The notes under the pieces were generated by a model that saw only the letters and a program-made list of their open reading frames with translations, was not told the origin of the DNA and made no database searches. This document shows positions 8,319-8,373 of a DNA stretch of 8,373 nucleotides, piece by piece. Position numbers and translations under genes: made by a program. Source of the stretch: Acidobacteriota bacterium (GTDB lineage Bacteria > Acidobacteriota > Terriglobia > Acidiferrales > UBA7541). Where the stretch lies: contig QHZC01000333.1 of NCBI GenBank assembly GCA_003224515.1, positions 1 through 8,373 of the forward strand. The letters run 5' to 3'. Position 1 is the stretch's first letter. Each line of letters starts with the position of its first letter.

Positions 8319-8373
8319 ATGGAAGCAATCGGATTGTTGGTCATGCTCGAAGCACGCTCAGGCAAGGAGGCTG
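8319..8373 (+). CDS. ABM-family monooxygenase-like protein, 5' end only
   Basis: Only 18 codons lie within the window. They read MEAIGLLVMLEARSGKEA, which resembles the first beta-strand and the PGKE-type turn of small dimeric alpha/beta proteins of the antibiotic-biosynthesis-monooxygenase (YgiN-like quinol oxidase/monooxygenase) superfamily. A textbook ribosome site, GGAGG (8307-8311), sits 7 nt before the ATG, making this the best-marked start in the window. It is co-directional with the AraC-type regulator and may be controlled by it. The short visible part limits the family assignment, but the gene itself is well supported. Confidence 0.6.
   Translation, partial: MEAIGLLVMLEARSGKEA

Noticed and set aside
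8023..8328. Minus-strand ORF of 101 aa
   Set aside because: It overlaps the end of the AraC-type gene and the ribosome site of the ABM-like gene, with no motif or start signal of its own.

Overview
The window looks like accessory chromosome of a soil Acidobacteriota-type bacterium. This is inferred from gene content and protein style, not from a phylogenetic marker. The main indicator is a long PknB-type Ser/Thr kinase fused to a membrane helix, a TolB-like domain and TPR repeats, an architecture very common in that phylum. Around it are scattered IS, restriction-modification and toxin-antitoxin debris. Coding density is low, with only about five intact or window-cut genes. The rest is decayed or non-coding.

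Layout. (1) 1-1675: two minus-strand hypothetical genes. One encodes a secreted, internally duplicated beta-rich protein (258-1046). The other encodes a 156-aa protein of unknown function (1205-1675). An imperfect direct repeat of about 40 bp flanks the pair. (2) 1932-2495: a graveyard holding the C-terminal end of an IS630-type transposase, then a probable antitoxin tail and the first part of a PIN toxin. The last two are still joined by a TAATG stop/start overlap, but the toxin is frameshifted. (3) 2496-3008: no recognisable gene. (4) 3009-5783, minus strand: the 924-aa receptor-like kinase. Its promoter is near consensus and places the transcription start at or next to the ATG (probably leaderless), with a 14-bp tandem repeat just upstream of the -35. 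(5) 6053-6787: an internal fragment of a type I restriction-modification methyltransferase (hsdM) with intact catalytic motifs but both ends missing. (6) 6715-6925: a minus-strand intrinsic terminator, the 3' half of a tRNA-Met(CAU) gene, then unrelated sequence with short repeats. This looks like an attachment-site or island junction. (7) 7155-8373: an AraC-family regulator with an unusual C-terminal extension, followed by the first 18 codons of a gene resembling antibiotic-biosynthesis-monooxygenase (ABM) family proteins, which has a strong ribosome binding site.

How the genes work together: no multi-gene operon is evident. The kinase appears to be a stand-alone sensor. The regulator and the ABM-like gene are a plausible regulator/target pair. 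The hsdM, IS630 and TA pieces are non-functional remnants that mark this as a region of repeated insertion and deletion. I see no convincing new multi-gene system. The most informative signals are the leaderless kinase promoter with its tandem repeat and the tRNA-fragment junction.
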